The translations under genes were made by a program, and so were the position numbers. The notes below the pieces were generated by a model that had not been told where the DNA came from, did no database searches, and worked only from the letters and a program-made list of their open reading frames with translations. From Chaunax sp. Z400 (Eukaryota; Chordata; Actinopteri; Lophiiformes; Chaunacidae), in assembly GCA_037577475.1 (NCBI GenBank), contig CM075193.1:1970001-2034000 (forward strand): a stretch of 64,000 nt of DNA, read 5' to 3'. The stretch's first letter is position 1. Every line of letters begins with the position of its first letter. Below are positions 48,605-61,031 of this stretch, piece by piece.

Positions 48605-50185
48605 TTATTAGGACCCTATTGTTCTGCAAGGAGTTTTTCTTATTCTCCATTTTCTGCCACATGAATCGCCTTTTTGGGGACTTTCCCAAACTCAAAAACT
48701 CATGAAAGTTGGCAGAAACATCAGTCATGGTGAAAATTTAAGTGTGATATGGTGATTGGAAATGGACGTGGCAAAATGGCTCGCTAGCGCCCCCTAAAGT
48801 GCAGCCTCTGCCTCCAGTTTAACGTACATGTACGAAACTCGGTACATATATGTAACTGACAGAGATCGACAAAAAAGTCTCTTGGAGAAATAGTTTCAAA
48901 CAAACAGGAAGTCGGCCATTTTGATTCTTGAGGCCATTTTTTGCCATTTTTTGAAAATCACACTTTGTATTTGAACGAACTCCTCCTAGCGATTTTTCCT
49001 GATCGATTTCAAATTTGGTCAGTACTATCTAAACCCCATGAGGATGAAAAGTTGCTCAAATCCTTAGTTTTTGTTGGCCAGGCCTCACATTTTGTCAAAT
49101 TTTGATGTTTCGCCATGAAACTGAAAATTGTCATAACTTCATTGTCTAAAGTCCAATCAGTACAAAACTTCATATGCTGGTTAAAAGTCCCGCCTTAAAG
49201 ACATCCACATGACAAAATTTAGCTATAGTCATAGCGGCACCTAGTGGCAACAGGACATGACATATTTTACGTTTTGATACACTATTACTAGGCCGTTGAA
49301 CATATTGGCTTCAAATTCAGTGAGAACAGCTATAACATGTTGGTAATGCAGGATTCTGAAGCTTGTGCGTTTTCGTGCAAAGTTGTAGGTGTGGCTGTGC
49401 GGCGAATGTTGATGTTTCGCTATGAAGCAGGAAGTTGTTATAACTCTGCTGTCAATGATCCAATCTGCCCCAAACTTCACATGTTTGATAAGAGTCCCTT
49501 CCTAAACACATCTATATAGATACATTTGATAATAGTCACAGTGCCACCTAGTGACAACAGGAAGTTATATACTTCAGAATTTGATGTACTACTATCAGGC
49601 CGTTCACCACAATGACCTAAAATTTGGTCAGTAAAGCCATAAGGGAAGCTCAGATGCTCACCAAATAGACACACTCGTCAAAGGTGGTACTACTTACGAT
49701 TACATGGTTTACAGGATCGGTTGTGCCAAATTGGCTCCATAGCGCCCCCTGTAAATCTTCAAATAAGCATCTCAGAGTCTGTGTTTAACCTACATGTATG
49801 TAATTTGGTAGACATGTTTAAAGATCCACACTGAAGACATCTACTCAACAATATTCAGTAACAGTCATAGCACCACCTGCGGGCAAATGCGAAAACATCT
49901 CGTGACAATTTTTGTTTGATTTTAATTACATTTTCATGGTGTGGCCTTCACATGACATAATCAAAGCTGAGTCAAAATTATTAGGTTGTGTCTAGCGCCA
50001 CATAGTGGACAAAATAAGGTACATCACAATCCGTCCGTCAGTGTCCAAAATGCATGCAAATACAGAGCCTTGCATTTATCCAGGTGTGCAGTCGTGAGGC
50101 CGACGATGGTGCAAAGCCCAACGGGCACACGCTCTGATGGACACACGCCCTGCGAGAGCCCGTTCAACGCTGCTTGCAGCTTTAA
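48605..50185 (+). mobile_element. Large teleost dispersed repeat, near-complete copy
   Basis: This begins around aggaccctattgttctgcaa and ends at gctgcttgcagctttaatt, both of which I recognise as the ends of a widespread teleost repeat. It carries the family's recurring phrases: agcgccccct, aggaagtcggccattttgat, aaacttcacatg, and cacctagtggcaacagg. No intact reading frame is present. I do not assign it to a named superfamily. Three CTCF-like cores lie inside it (49,234, 49,541 and 49,995). Confidence 0.7.
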
Positions 50186-50285
50186 TTATTTTAGCTTTTC
50201 ATCATTTTTTTTCCTTTACGATCCCCTTCCCCCACATGAGCACCTACTGGAGTGAGAAGACATGCACTCGAAGAGAGAAATGCTG

Positions 50286-50286
<1 letters not shown>

Positions 50287-50331
<45 letters not shown>

Positions 50332-50343
50332 CACACACACACA
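50287..50343 (+). repeat. (CA)n microsatellite, one interruption
   Basis: A CA run broken once by ag near its end. It starts about 100 bp after the large repeat ends. Confidence 0.9.
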
Positions 50344-51904
50344 GTGTGACGAGGATGTAACTTTTTGTGGCGGCTAGCTGTGAAGAGAGTCACCTAATTA
50401 AAAAGATCATGAATATTCATGAGACACTTGTACTGCTGCAGCTAATTACATAGTCAGAGAGGTTCGGTCGCCTGAGCTGGTGTGAGTGGACTGATTCAAC
50501 TCCGACACACTGAAAACTCAATAAAACACAAGCAGCCATGTTTCAACTCGTTGCACCATCAGTGTCTGGACATAAATTCAACTGGCTCCAAGATGTAGGC
50601 TTATATACATGTGTGTCATTAAAGCGGGGTGTTGAGTCATGATGTGTCACTAGTGGAAAGCTTTTAATGTGACGGCAGGAAAGGTTCAGTTTCTAACAGC
50701 AATAACTTACAGCTCTGATCCATCTGGGTCCATGGAAAAAACCCTAACAGTGACTTTTTTGTATGCCAGTTAGCTTTTGACAAGCTTTATTTTTGTTATA
50801 TTGGATTTGTGATGTGGAGTTGCCCGAAAACCAAACAAAAAATACAAGATATGATCCGATCTATGTAGTTTACATAATTTGACATATATTATATTTATGT
50901 ATGCTCAGCCTCTTGGATGTTGCTTCTGAGCCAGATGTAGAACATTGGCTGATGACTGAACAGGACAGGGATGTAGCTTTCTACGTTCAAAGGTCAGCGC
51001 TGTCAAGATAGTTAGCTGCTGCTGGGGCACTAATTCACAAGTGAAAGCTCTCCAAAATTATACTTTAGTTTGCTAAGATTTCACCCTTTACGGTCCGTTT
51101 ATTTGAATTAAATAAACGGACCTATTCCAAATGTTGGAATAGGACCTTTCTTAGGCCCATGCATGACTCCATTCAAATCTACAATTCTTAACTCCTGTTT
51201 CCACTCATTCAGTGTATCATGGCATAATTTTCAGTTTCAGACAAATATCAAAGTATGATGAGTGAACAGTGTTCGCGTCTGTGAAAGGATTATATAGCAG
51301 CATAAAGTAGATTCTAACACATTACACAATGATCAACTGCTAAAAAGAAGAGGAAAGAAAGGAGGCAAGAATTGAAAGGACTTTCAAAGGGAGGAAAGAC
51401 TTGGAGCTTAAAAAGAAATAAGTATAACAGGAAGGATGGAGAAAGTGGTGATGGGAATTACAGTGCAGAGTCTGATGGGTCGGCTAATCACCAATTTGCC
51501 CTGCTTAATGTGGAGCCCCTGTGGCAACAGAACATGTTTTATTCACTAATTTATTACATCCCAGTCCACACTCACTGATAGTTAGTACTTAGCACAAGAT
51601 AGCACTGGTGCTAAGCTGGAGCATCTTCACAAGCTAACAGTTAAACACAGACTGCAAGAAGTTTTAGATGGTAAGAGTTATGGCCTATATGTGCAGTTTG
51701 TGGTGTGATAATTAGTGGTTTTCTTTTATGTTGTACCCAGAAGTCATACAATAATTAAAGTTTAAATACTATACACCATTCACTGACATTAAATACACAC
51801 TACAGCACCTGTATCTCAAAGTAAAATGTCATCTTTCACTCAATAAAGTAGGAAAGAAAAGTAAAAAAGGTGCATCTGGATACACATGAAAGTCAGTATT
51901 TTTC
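50344..51904. other. Non-coding, with paired hairpins
   Basis: Only the hairpin pair at 51,092-51,143 stands out. A 68-codon Lys/Asn-rich frame at 51,372 has no recognisable domain. Confidence 0.4.
51092..51143. repeat. Two abutting hairpins
   Basis: Hairpin 1 has 13-bp perfect arms (51,092-51,104 and 51,110-51,122) with the 5-nt centre gaatt. Hairpin 2 has 10-bp perfect arms (51,121-51,130 and 51,134-51,143) with the 3-nt centre atg. They share two bases (cc), so both cannot be fully paired at once. Confidence 0.85.
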
Positions 51905-52395
51905 CCACCATGACTTCTGCAATTCTCTTTTCCACCTGTTACTCCTGTTTTGGTCTGTCTGCACTGGCTGCCTGACAAACACAGAATTGCTTTAAAGATT
52001 CTTTTAATCACACTTCATGGTTTAGCTCCTGTCTACGTCTCTGAGCTACTGACCCCTGACACTACTGACCGGCCCCTTAGATCATCCGATCTGGACCCTC
52101 TGACTGTACCAAGCACCAAACTAAAAGCTAAAGGTGAGCTCATTCGCTTATAGCACCTAAACTCTGACACAACCTCCCCTCCCATCAAATTAGCTGAGTC
52201 TGTTGACCGTTTTAAAAAACTTTTTTTTTTGGGGATTACTTTGTGTACTGAAGTATTGTTTGTATTTATAATGCACTCTGTATTTTGACTAAATTGTGGT
52301 TTTGTACGTTGATGCAAATTATGATTCCTTTTGCTTTATGTAAAGCACTTTGTGACGTGTGTTTAGAAAGGGGCTATTTAAATAAAGTTCTACTT
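51905..52395 (+). pseudogene. L2-clade LINE 3' end (RT C-terminus and tail), decayed
   Basis: The translated blocks DFCNSLF, then LHWLPDKHRI, then HGLAPVYVSELL are the usual order at the C-terminus of L2-clade reverse transcriptases. The first block is in a different frame from the second, so a frameshift lies between them, and stops follow near 52,150. The tail gcactttgtgacgtg followed by ggctatttaaataaagttc is the typical L2 3' end. Confidence 0.75.
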
Positions 52396-54639
52396 ACAGT
52401 TACTACAAGGAAGGATAAACAAAGCTTACTTACTTGTTACTATTTTTATTAAAATAAACGGAGGGAATGTGTCACTATATCCACTATTCCACTATATCTT
52501 TACACAGTAAATAATTTTCTTCTATGTAAAAAAAAGAAATCCTCATGTTTAATCTCTAATGACTGACAAGCAGATTTATGCGGGTCGAACTTGCGCTCTT
52601 GAATTTCTCTTCCATTTTTGCAAGCAGTCGACATATAAAAATGATTCTGAGAGAAATTGTTTGGAGGCAGCAGCAACAGGAACAGAACATCCTGTCCTGT
52701 ACTGAACGGCTCAGGACGAATAAAAATACATTACACCTCTAACATGTGCTGTATATGCATTATGCATGGTCAGTTTAGCTTTCTATTTTAGCTGTAGCCT
52801 TAGTGCTTGATGGACACGGTGAAAAACAGTTTTGTTCCATCAGTGATATTTGGCATTTATACACAACTGAAAGGCATAGCACGTGTTGTTATCGGCACAA
52901 AAGACAGTTCCTTTCAGCTTTCAAGGCATTTTTTTTGTATTTATCAGCCGATACCGCCCTCCTTTGTTTCTTTAGATTGTCTTCTCTCTACAGATGCATC
53001 CTGGTTACCATGGATTTCTTCACCTTAAAACAGGACACTTTCAAACAACATGGAGATCTTAACCTGGAAGTGTGGGAAAAATATCTCATTTGCAGGCGCA
53101 GAGGACGTATGTGTTAAGATTCAACACTGGGCCAATGACTTTAACATGAGGCAGAAACCGAAGTGAGGTAAAGGTTACGCTGGAATTTGTTCATTTTTTT
53201 AAATTTCCTTTCCTTTCCAGAAAAACACAAACGTGTAAGACGGGGGGAAGAGAAGAGGAAAGTGGGATCTCTGGATCGAAGATGAGTCCTTGCAGAGTGA
53301 GTCACATATTTGAGCACTAGGCCTAATTATTTTTTTGTTGTTAGTGCTGATGTGTTGGTGTGTATGTGTCAGAGCATGCATGTCTGTGTGCTCACTGGGC
53401 ATTTTGAGGGGGACATGCTGGCCATATGGAAAAGACAATGAAGCAGAGTAATTAAAACAGAACAAAGAAGAGAAGCGCTGGCACCATAATTAGAACACTG
53501 ATTAATCAGCTGATAATTTTATCTTGATTAATGTGACTGATTTTCTCTTCATTTTGACCCCAGCCAGTCAGGCCCGGTCCAATTAAATTTAAATTATGCG
53601 TCGGAATCTGTCCAGTCCACCTCCCCCTCCCCCCTCCTCTGTCCCACCAAACACACCACAAACACACAGACACCTCAACACATGTATGGTGTAAAGCATA
53701 TGCACACACACACATTCATACAAGCATGCACATGCAAACGCACACAATCACAACCAGACTTTATGTCATTTATTAACTTGCACTGAAAAATCCAAAGACT
53801 TCTCTGTTTTTAAAAGCAAATAAGAATGAAGGCTGATGCATGCATGTATATGTAGTTTGATAGTTTGAGTGTTTAGAAAGAAATGCTTTTCATCAAAACC
53901 ATCACAGAAGGAGCACTTTAGTCTGTAAAGTGTTTGGATGAGCTCCGGTTGCAGCATACTGACAGAAAAGCCAGTCACCCTCTACAAGCCAGTCTAAAAG
54001 GGATATGGCTATCATTTGGAGCTGTGGCTCTGGAAAGGTGAAATGCAGTCACAGAATGAAGAGTCAGACTTCCAGTAACGTCTCCTTTCCTCAGCAAGCA
54101 CAGCCCCACAGATCTATTTATCAAGTGGATCAGATAATTGATTTTGAACTGTTTGATTTTTCTTTGCTGATTTTATTTTACTTCGCACCAATCTGTGCCC
54201 AAAAAAATATACCTACTAAGTTTGTCCTCACTCACTGATTACCTGTTGGCGAACCCTGCTTTTAGACTAAACGATTTATTGCTTTCAACTCATTCTTGTG
54301 AGTCAGTGTTCAGAAACATTACGGTTAAAAGACATGAAGCCAGTACTTTCCAACAGGAACTACTTCACTGGTTCAGAACAATTCATCTGGTCAGTTTATC
54401 GCCACATTTCCTGGCCTGTTTGAAGCAAAGCACACATTTTAGAAACAAATCAGATTACTTTGCAGATCAGGTAATTACACCTGCTATCATATTAAAACTA
54501 ACAAACACTTCCGTAACTGTAGAGTTTTTGGATAATGCATACATGCTCCCTCCATTGTTTGGCTCCCTTAGGAGTCATAGGTCAGAGACAGTGAGAGAAC
54601 CCTCAGAAATACCACAGCATATACCTCACTATTGAGTAA
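52396..54639. other. Non-coding
   Basis: Contains the homeodomain-site cluster at 53,470-53,620. The 146-codon frame at 54,195-54,635 has no recognisable domain and a length expected by chance in this window. Confidence 0.35.
53470..53620. promoter_or_regulatory. Dense cluster of homeodomain-type sites
   Basis: About 150 bp holds ataattagaa, the perfect palindrome ctgattaatcag, gataattttat, cttgattaatgtg and ccaattaaatttaaatta. This density exceeds the neighbouring sequence. Function inferred. Confidence 0.35.
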
Positions 54640-55110
54640 AGAAGAAGAATAGAATGCCCTGGAGCAGCTGACCCTTGCTATGTTCTCTTCTCGGTCTCGC
54701 TCTGGTGTCTCTATAGGCGCCGGAGCTCATTTCTCTGATGCCCCACAATGGCAGGTGCATTTATTCTGTCAATTAGAAGAAGAGGGAGAAAACAGTTGGA
54801 CGGCTAAATGAAAGAGAAAATGCCCCTCTACTTTTCTCTCTCTCCATCCATCCCTTGTCCCCTCCCCTCCTCTCTGGCTGTCTTTTTATTTCTGGCCATG
54901 GCTCAACTGACTGGCTGCATGCCAGGGGACTGCCGAGTGACTTTGGGCACGGCTGCCAACGTGTGCAAAGCCCGAGCCACGCAGCCCCGCCGCACCAGTC
55001 CTCCTGTGCCAGCGTTGGCGTGGGGCACGGTTGGAGGACAACGCTGCTGTCATCCGTGGCCCCGGTCCCATGGGAGAAATCGCACAGGGTGAGGGTGTTA
55101 ATGCTTTCAG
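54640..55110. promoter_or_regulatory. GC-rich unique stretch, unclear nature
   Basis: The second half (54,895-55,095) is GC-rich, open in more than one frame on both strands, and ends cacagggtgagg, which resembles a splice donor. No frame gives a recognisable domain, so an exon is not claimed. A regulatory element is equally possible. Confidence 0.2.
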
Positions 55111-56149
55111 ATCTGGTTAAGAGCAGGGTGACAGCTCTTTTACCTGCAGGAGTGAGAAAGTGGGAGAGATGAGAGAAGGGAGGAGGATGGAGGGATTAAA
55201 GGGCATCTGCTTCCCTTCTCACAACCGGCACACACAGGAACAGGCCTCGAAGGCCTTGTGCACACCGTTATTCAACATACACTCACACAGACACGCTGTA
55301 CGAGTTTGCATATTAACTGTTTGGGTATTTTGTCTATATTATGTCTTATATTTATGTCTTATTGACCCACATATAAGAATATGGAGGGGAATAAATCTTA
55401 CTTTGGTTCCACTTTCTGATAAGGAACACTTTATGAAGGGTTCATAAGTTGAAGCTAATGGTCATAGATCTGTTATAAGCCATAAGTCATGTTTATTCTT
55501 TATATCTTGTTCATTCATTCATTCTTCATCAAGTCAAATTTCAGTTTCTCCAATACTTTACTTAATGAGCAAATAGCACAAAACTTAATGACATTTCCAT
55601 CATCATCAGCTGTTAGCGAAGGTTTGCATGCTAATACGCTAAACTAAGATGTAACAGTGGTAAACACTAACATGAATTACTACCAGCACCATAATTATTA
55701 TAAATAAAACAAGTCTAAATGTTCAGAAAAACTTAGACTATAATTTCACTGGTTTGCTCACCCAGAAATTCATGTGATATAACATTTTGTAAAATCATGA
55801 AAAACACTTTGATGTCGGATGTTTGAGGCCTTAATTTTGTCTCTACCCTCAAGCAGATTTTGGACCAAAACGTTTGTCTAACACTTGGCATGTTGTCTTG
55901 TTCTGGACTGTTCCAGTCTCACAGAGCTGCTAGCATTGCTAAAGACTCTTGATCAGATACATACCATACTGCAAATCTAGCTAAAATCATATTAGCACTT
56001 CATAAAAGAACACCGACTGTGTCTGCATGGCTATGATGCTATCCAGCAACCCAACATTTTCTGTACAGCGTTCTCATTTACACTCCACTGACAATGGTCT
56101 CTTATTAAAATAAGACATCCAATAAAATAAAAAAAAATCTGTGTTCCTT

Positions 56150-57560
56150 CTCCTCTGTCGGTGCTGTCTTTGCTGTCAGTCATCATTGGGTTCTCTAGTG
56201 AAATAATGTTGTCTTCTGTCGGCCTCTCCAGACCTCCCATCCGAGGTCCCAGTGTTGGTGTGCCCATTGCAAGGTGATAAATAAATGATGAAACGCGAAA
56301 TTGATAAAAAACATGAATGACTGTGGTGATGACACCGTGTGACAGCCCAGAGATGGGAATTAGGAGCCAAAGTGCCACTAAAGCTGGGTTATTGGGCAGG
56401 GGCCCCGCTAACGAGCCGTGAGATTGAGAGTGACGTGTTGAAAGAACAGGTGCTCGTTTATTTTCCCAAATAAAAGGACTGTGGCCCAACTTGCCTGTTT
56501 AAAATAATTCATAATAAAGTAAAGCCTTCGACAGTTCAGGTTTGTGTGAGATTACGAAGCAATCTCATTTCAAATATTCCTCTTCAGGAGTGTTTGTGTT
56601 TATTTTTCTGGCTATGCTCTTGCTAATCCAGCTTGATGCCATCCTTGACATCCTTCAGATGTCGTCGTATGCCTTCCGGCGCTGTAGTGGCATTTTGGCG
56701 GGCGCAGGTGTGGCAGCGTGGGCAATAACAAGCGCTGAGTAATTACCACAGCCATATCCATAACAGCCCTAAACCCCCAAAGTGTGCTCAGGGTACCCCC
56801 TCTACCCCCCTCATCTCCTCCGCCACCTCCCTCCATCCTCTCCAGCTAAATCATAGAACTGGGCTCAGGTCCAGGGGCCTTTGCTGCCGCTGCCCAGTTT
56901 CTAGTGGGGAGGGAAATAAAGCCGGACGGGCCTCTCGGGATGCTCTAATGTCAGCGTTAATTGTGAGTTATGGGGAAACATGGCGAGAGCGCAGAGGTCA
57001 GGTCTGTCAGCAATCACACACTTCAGGCAGAATTTAGCACAACGCTTCCTGTTTATCTCCCCATCAATGGGAAAGAACGCGAGGAAATTAGCATTAGCAC
57101 GCCGATCTGTTTCAATCACACACCCCTAACTGCCCCACCTCCTTTCCTTTCTTTTCACTCTGCGAATCGCAGTCCTTCTTGGCTGGCTATGTCACCCTCT
57201 TGGTTACAGTATGAGATCGAGTGGACCAAAACTTGATAGCGAGCCCTTTTATTTCAGCGGCTTTGGGAAAAATAACAGGATTTTATAATACCTCCTAACA
57301 GGGCAATGCCAGCGCTGCTCATGTAATGAGATAATCTAAACTCTTTGGCTCAAAGGTGGAATGAGAACAGTAACAGCACTGATGATGGGCCATTTTTCTC
57401 TATGAGTCATTGCACACCCTGAACCCGGTGTCATTGTCCCAATTTTTCATTAGTGCATCAGCACAGAGCCAAATTAGCTAAAACAGACGGTGTCAGAGCG
57501 TTGCAGAGAGCCAACTTCCTTTTCATAGACATCAGGATGAAAGCTAGTTAAAAATCCAGT
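56150..57560. promoter_or_regulatory. Candidate cluster of conserved non-coding elements
   Basis: About 1.4 kb with no recognised repeat, no microsatellite and mixed base composition. It has many short AT-core motifs set in GC-richer DNA, such as gagtaattacc at 56,738, gcgttaattgtgag at 56,955 and ccaaattagct near 57,469. Frames here (for example 56,031-56,489 minus) match nothing known. The texture is that of vertebrate enhancers, but this is judgement only. Confidence 0.35.
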
Positions 57561-57921
57561 AAGTGCATTTTTCCTTTTAAAATAGAATCTATGCAGTGGA
57601 GGAGTTGACTATTATTGAACAAAATATTGCTGGTGTAATTTCTCTGTAATTTACTTTTAAAGCTCTAAATTCCCTACAGCTCTATCTTACATCATATTAT
57701 GTTGTCTTGCTCATATATTAAGCTACATTATATGACGAACATTTAGAAACTATCCTAGTTGTTATTTTGATTAGAAAAGTTGGAATTTTTTTATTTAAAT
57801 TTTTTATTTTTTTTACCAAAACTAACTGAAAACTTGAACAACCTGAGTCCTTATATATACAAATTAAAGTAACAGTGCAAAAATAAATCTTCACATAAAA
57901 ACATTTCAGGCAGATTACAAA

Positions 57922-57980
57922 AGATAAGATAAGATGAACCTTTATTGATCCCCGTGGGGGAAATTCAGTTGACACAGCAG
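57922..57980 (-). mobile_element. Teleost retroelement 3' tail
   Basis: (AAGAT)n is followed by cctttattgatccccgtggg and ggaaattc, a tail seen very often in teleost genomes next to short tandem repeats. Only the tail is present. Confidence 0.5.
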
Positions 57981-58413
57981 TACAAGAGAAAAGGTAGCAA
58001 CATGAAATACTAAAAATAAAAATACAACAAAAATACGACTTGATAAAAATCAAATAGGATTGAAAAAAATTATATAAAATATATTATACACTGCTATCTA
58101 GAGAGATTATAAATGACTATTTTTGACTTTAATGATTTATGAAATTGAGTGATTCTATCATCCAATCAGCTCATTGTCTCTCATCTCTCATATGTTGAAC
58201 ATGTTGCTGTTTGATCTTTGTATTTGCATTGACCAGTACACCCAGTAAGGAGGAGACCTGAACTGGATTCTTCACATAGCAAACACTGACCAGCAGCACT
58301 GAGCCAGTCTTGTGCATAGGGAGGAATACAGTATGTTATGCAGTCATGAATAATACACAAAGGACATCACAGGAAATACTGCACACACAACTCAGCTGCC
58401 CCCCATGCCCACT

Positions 58414-58443
58414 TCCTCCTCCTCCTCCTCCTCCTCCTCCTCT
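58414..58443 (+). repeat. (CTC)n microsatellite
   Basis: About ten CTC units, a pyrimidine-only run. Confidence 0.9.
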
Positions 58444-59119
58444 CTGTCCTGTTTTCCATAAATAATGCATTAAAAGGAGGAAGAGCTTGTTTGCTTGTGG
58501 TTTGTGTGGTTCTTCCCAGGCAAATTATTTTTCTCTGTTTGACAGATGGGTCAGGCGAGGAGGCGACTTCATTTTCAATATCCTTCCCTTTTTGTACTTT
58601 TATGGTCTTTTTATGTGTGTCCCCTTCTGCAAAGAAATAAAAACCAAAAATAAAATATCCGACACCAACTCCTCAGTATTTCACATATGCAGCGGTGTTG
58701 TTGTCGGAGGCACATCCAGAAACAAACACGCTAACAATGCAAGACAACTGGCTAAGTGTGTAGAGGAGTGGTCCTTTTACAGATAATTTGAAAGAGTGAC
58801 ATTGTGGAGGTTCGGAAACAGAAACGCGAGCACAGCCATAGTGGACTGTTAGCGTAATGATCAGCAGGCTGTCATTTGTTCTCTCTAAAAACAAAAAGGA
58901 CACTTTCTTAGTTTGTTTACCTCACCAGATGCCAACTAGTGAGAAATGTCCTTCCTCCTGGAAGGACTTTTTCAAATAAATCGAACCATTTTGTTTCTCA
59001 ACCAAAGTGTTGATGCAAAGCAAAACACATCCCCACCAGAAATGCAATATGTGTACTGCACTGAGACAATTAAAACCACATTCTATAATGAATGAAATAA
59101 GGGGCTAATGAAGAGGCTC

Positions 59120-59340
59120 AGACAGAGCATCGCTGACCCTCCCTGACCTGCACATGAAAAGAGAAGCATTCGGCAGAATGCCTACAAAGCCTCGTCCCTG
59201 CCTCTTTGAAGTGACGTGGAAAACTCGCCATCTGGCGCGATCATCACATTTTCACTTTGACAATCCTCAAATTCTCACACTTAAACCAACCGGCTGAAGC
59301 AGCTCCGCTCTGCCTCGCTTCTCCTCCGTAACTCTGCAAC
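59120..59340. promoter_or_regulatory. Candidate conserved non-coding element
   Basis: Unique sequence around gccatctggcgcgatcatca and a CATTCGGCAGAATG near-palindrome. No repeats recognised. Confidence 0.22.
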
Positions 59341-59769
59341 GGCAGAACAGGCCTGCTGCACTATTTCATGGGCTTTTGTTCCTTAAGGATAACTTAAGGA
59401 CAACACTTGAATCAAGTGCTGTTAGCTTATCTTTTTACTGTCATAAGAGGTTGGAGACATTGATGGAAATAGCTTAAACCAAGGCGCTGTTAGAACTGAA
59501 ATATCATGTCAGTAAACTGTGAGTTAACAAGACGTATCCAAGGCACTTTAACCATTTGTGACGGCATCACAGTGATGTTTCTGACTCCAGTGCAAGAGGC
59601 CCAAAATGATGGTCCTTCATGTGTCAGTCCGTCCATTGTGCCTGCTCTATAAACCGGAACAAGATAGAGCTGACGTGGAATTACACTGCATCTGCAGTTC
59701 AATCAGGAGAGACTAGTGGTAGAAGTAAATAATGTTTATTACATTAAATGATATGTGATATGTAGTAAT

Positions 59770-59819
59770 GTCAGAAAGTCTTTGGTGTCAGAAAGTCTTT
59801 GGTGTCAGAAAGTCTTTGG
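59770..59819 (+). repeat. 17-bp tandem triplication
   Basis: gtcagaaagtctttggt occurs three times head to tail, with no mismatch apart from the last base of the third copy. Confidence 0.9.
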
Positions 59820-60854
59820 CACCTAGACTCTTCAGGGAAATTGAGATCAAAGAGCATCAATCCTAAGCAGCCGCAAGATACATATCCCCAAAAATAAGGT
59901 GCATTCGAGCTTCTTTTTTTTCCCGCCACTGATGCATTTTCACTGCACAGCTGGCTCTAATAAATATGCTACACCTGCCTCACTGGGTTGGACTGAATTA
60001 TTCTTATTTACTTTACATTTGAAAACATACAGATTATTGTTTTTAGTACAAATGGAGCTTTTCTGACAATTTGCCTTTTTTTGGGTTATATGTCAGTGAA
60101 TAATTGTTCTGAAGCATGAGGTGCTGTTATGTTATAAAGCTGTTATGTTATAAGTCCTATGAGGGGTCAGTCAAACCAGAGACAGTCCATTCCATTAATC
60201 ATTAATACATGGCCTCCGGATGGCAGCAGGGTATGTTGGCTACCCCACAGTACTCCACACCTATATGGACAGTGGGGTCTGTGATATGGTGTCCCATGCA
60301 GAAAATGATGACTATTTCAGTCATGTTCATACAGTTGATGGTGGACGCTGGGACAGAAACATCAAATGGGGGTCAGTGGGTTCATTTGTGTCAGTATAGG
60401 GTGGGTATGATGTTGGTATTATGGTCTGGAAACAATGAAGACTGTGTGTCTGAAATATTGGCATTCATGCTGTACCACTATATTCAGTTTGATGCCTCTT
60501 CTGCACCCACTGTGCATTTTATTCCTCATAACCGTATAAACTACCTCCAGTAGCCGATTCTAAAAGAACTTTAGACTTTTTTCCAAACCACAGTCAACAC
60601 TTTTTGCACGTTTGTGTTTAAGTGATGTAAAATGTTAATAGTAAACCGTGTCTCTTTACTGTGGCTAATGTTTGCTGTTCAACTTAAATTCGTGAAATGT
60701 ATTCATTTAAATTAATGTGTGTGTGAACAGTTGTATTTGTGCAGTATGGAGGTCAGGTGTATGTATGTGTGTATTTAGAGTAAAATTACACATCTATGTA
60801 TAGGTATTTTTCTGCATGTGTGTATCCATGTATTTGATGAACAGATGAACAAAG

Positions 60855-60857
<3 letters not shown>

Positions 60858-60950
<93 letters not shown>
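60858..60950 (+). repeat. (GT)n microsatellite facing a CA tract
   Basis: A GT run of about 93 bp with one AT break. A complementary CA run begins 82 bp downstream. Confidence 0.95.
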
Positions 60951-60951
<1 letters not shown>

Positions 60952-61029
60952 TTGTCCTTGTCAGAACACCTGCTGTCTCGTCCCCTCCTCTTTTTCCTCC
61001 TTCCTTTCTTCCGACACTTCATCAATTCA

Positions 61030-61031
<2 letters not shown>

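Larger units (their letters stand above)
57981..60857. other. Non-coding
   Basis: Holds the CTC tract, the 17-bp triplication, a duplicated gctgttatgttataa near 60,123, and a protein-like fragment discussed as a finding (60,180-60,390). No gene is claimed. Confidence 0.35.

Noticed and set aside
54195..54635. 146-codon plus-strand frame
   Set aside because: No recognisable domain, no promoter or splice context, and chance length.
54895..55095. Possible coding exon with a donor-like gtgagg
   Set aside because: No acceptor, no domain, and several open frames on both strands, as GC-rich DNA often gives.
56031..56489. 152-codon minus-strand frame
   Set aside because: Lies over the candidate regulatory cluster, with no domain or codon pattern supporting translation.
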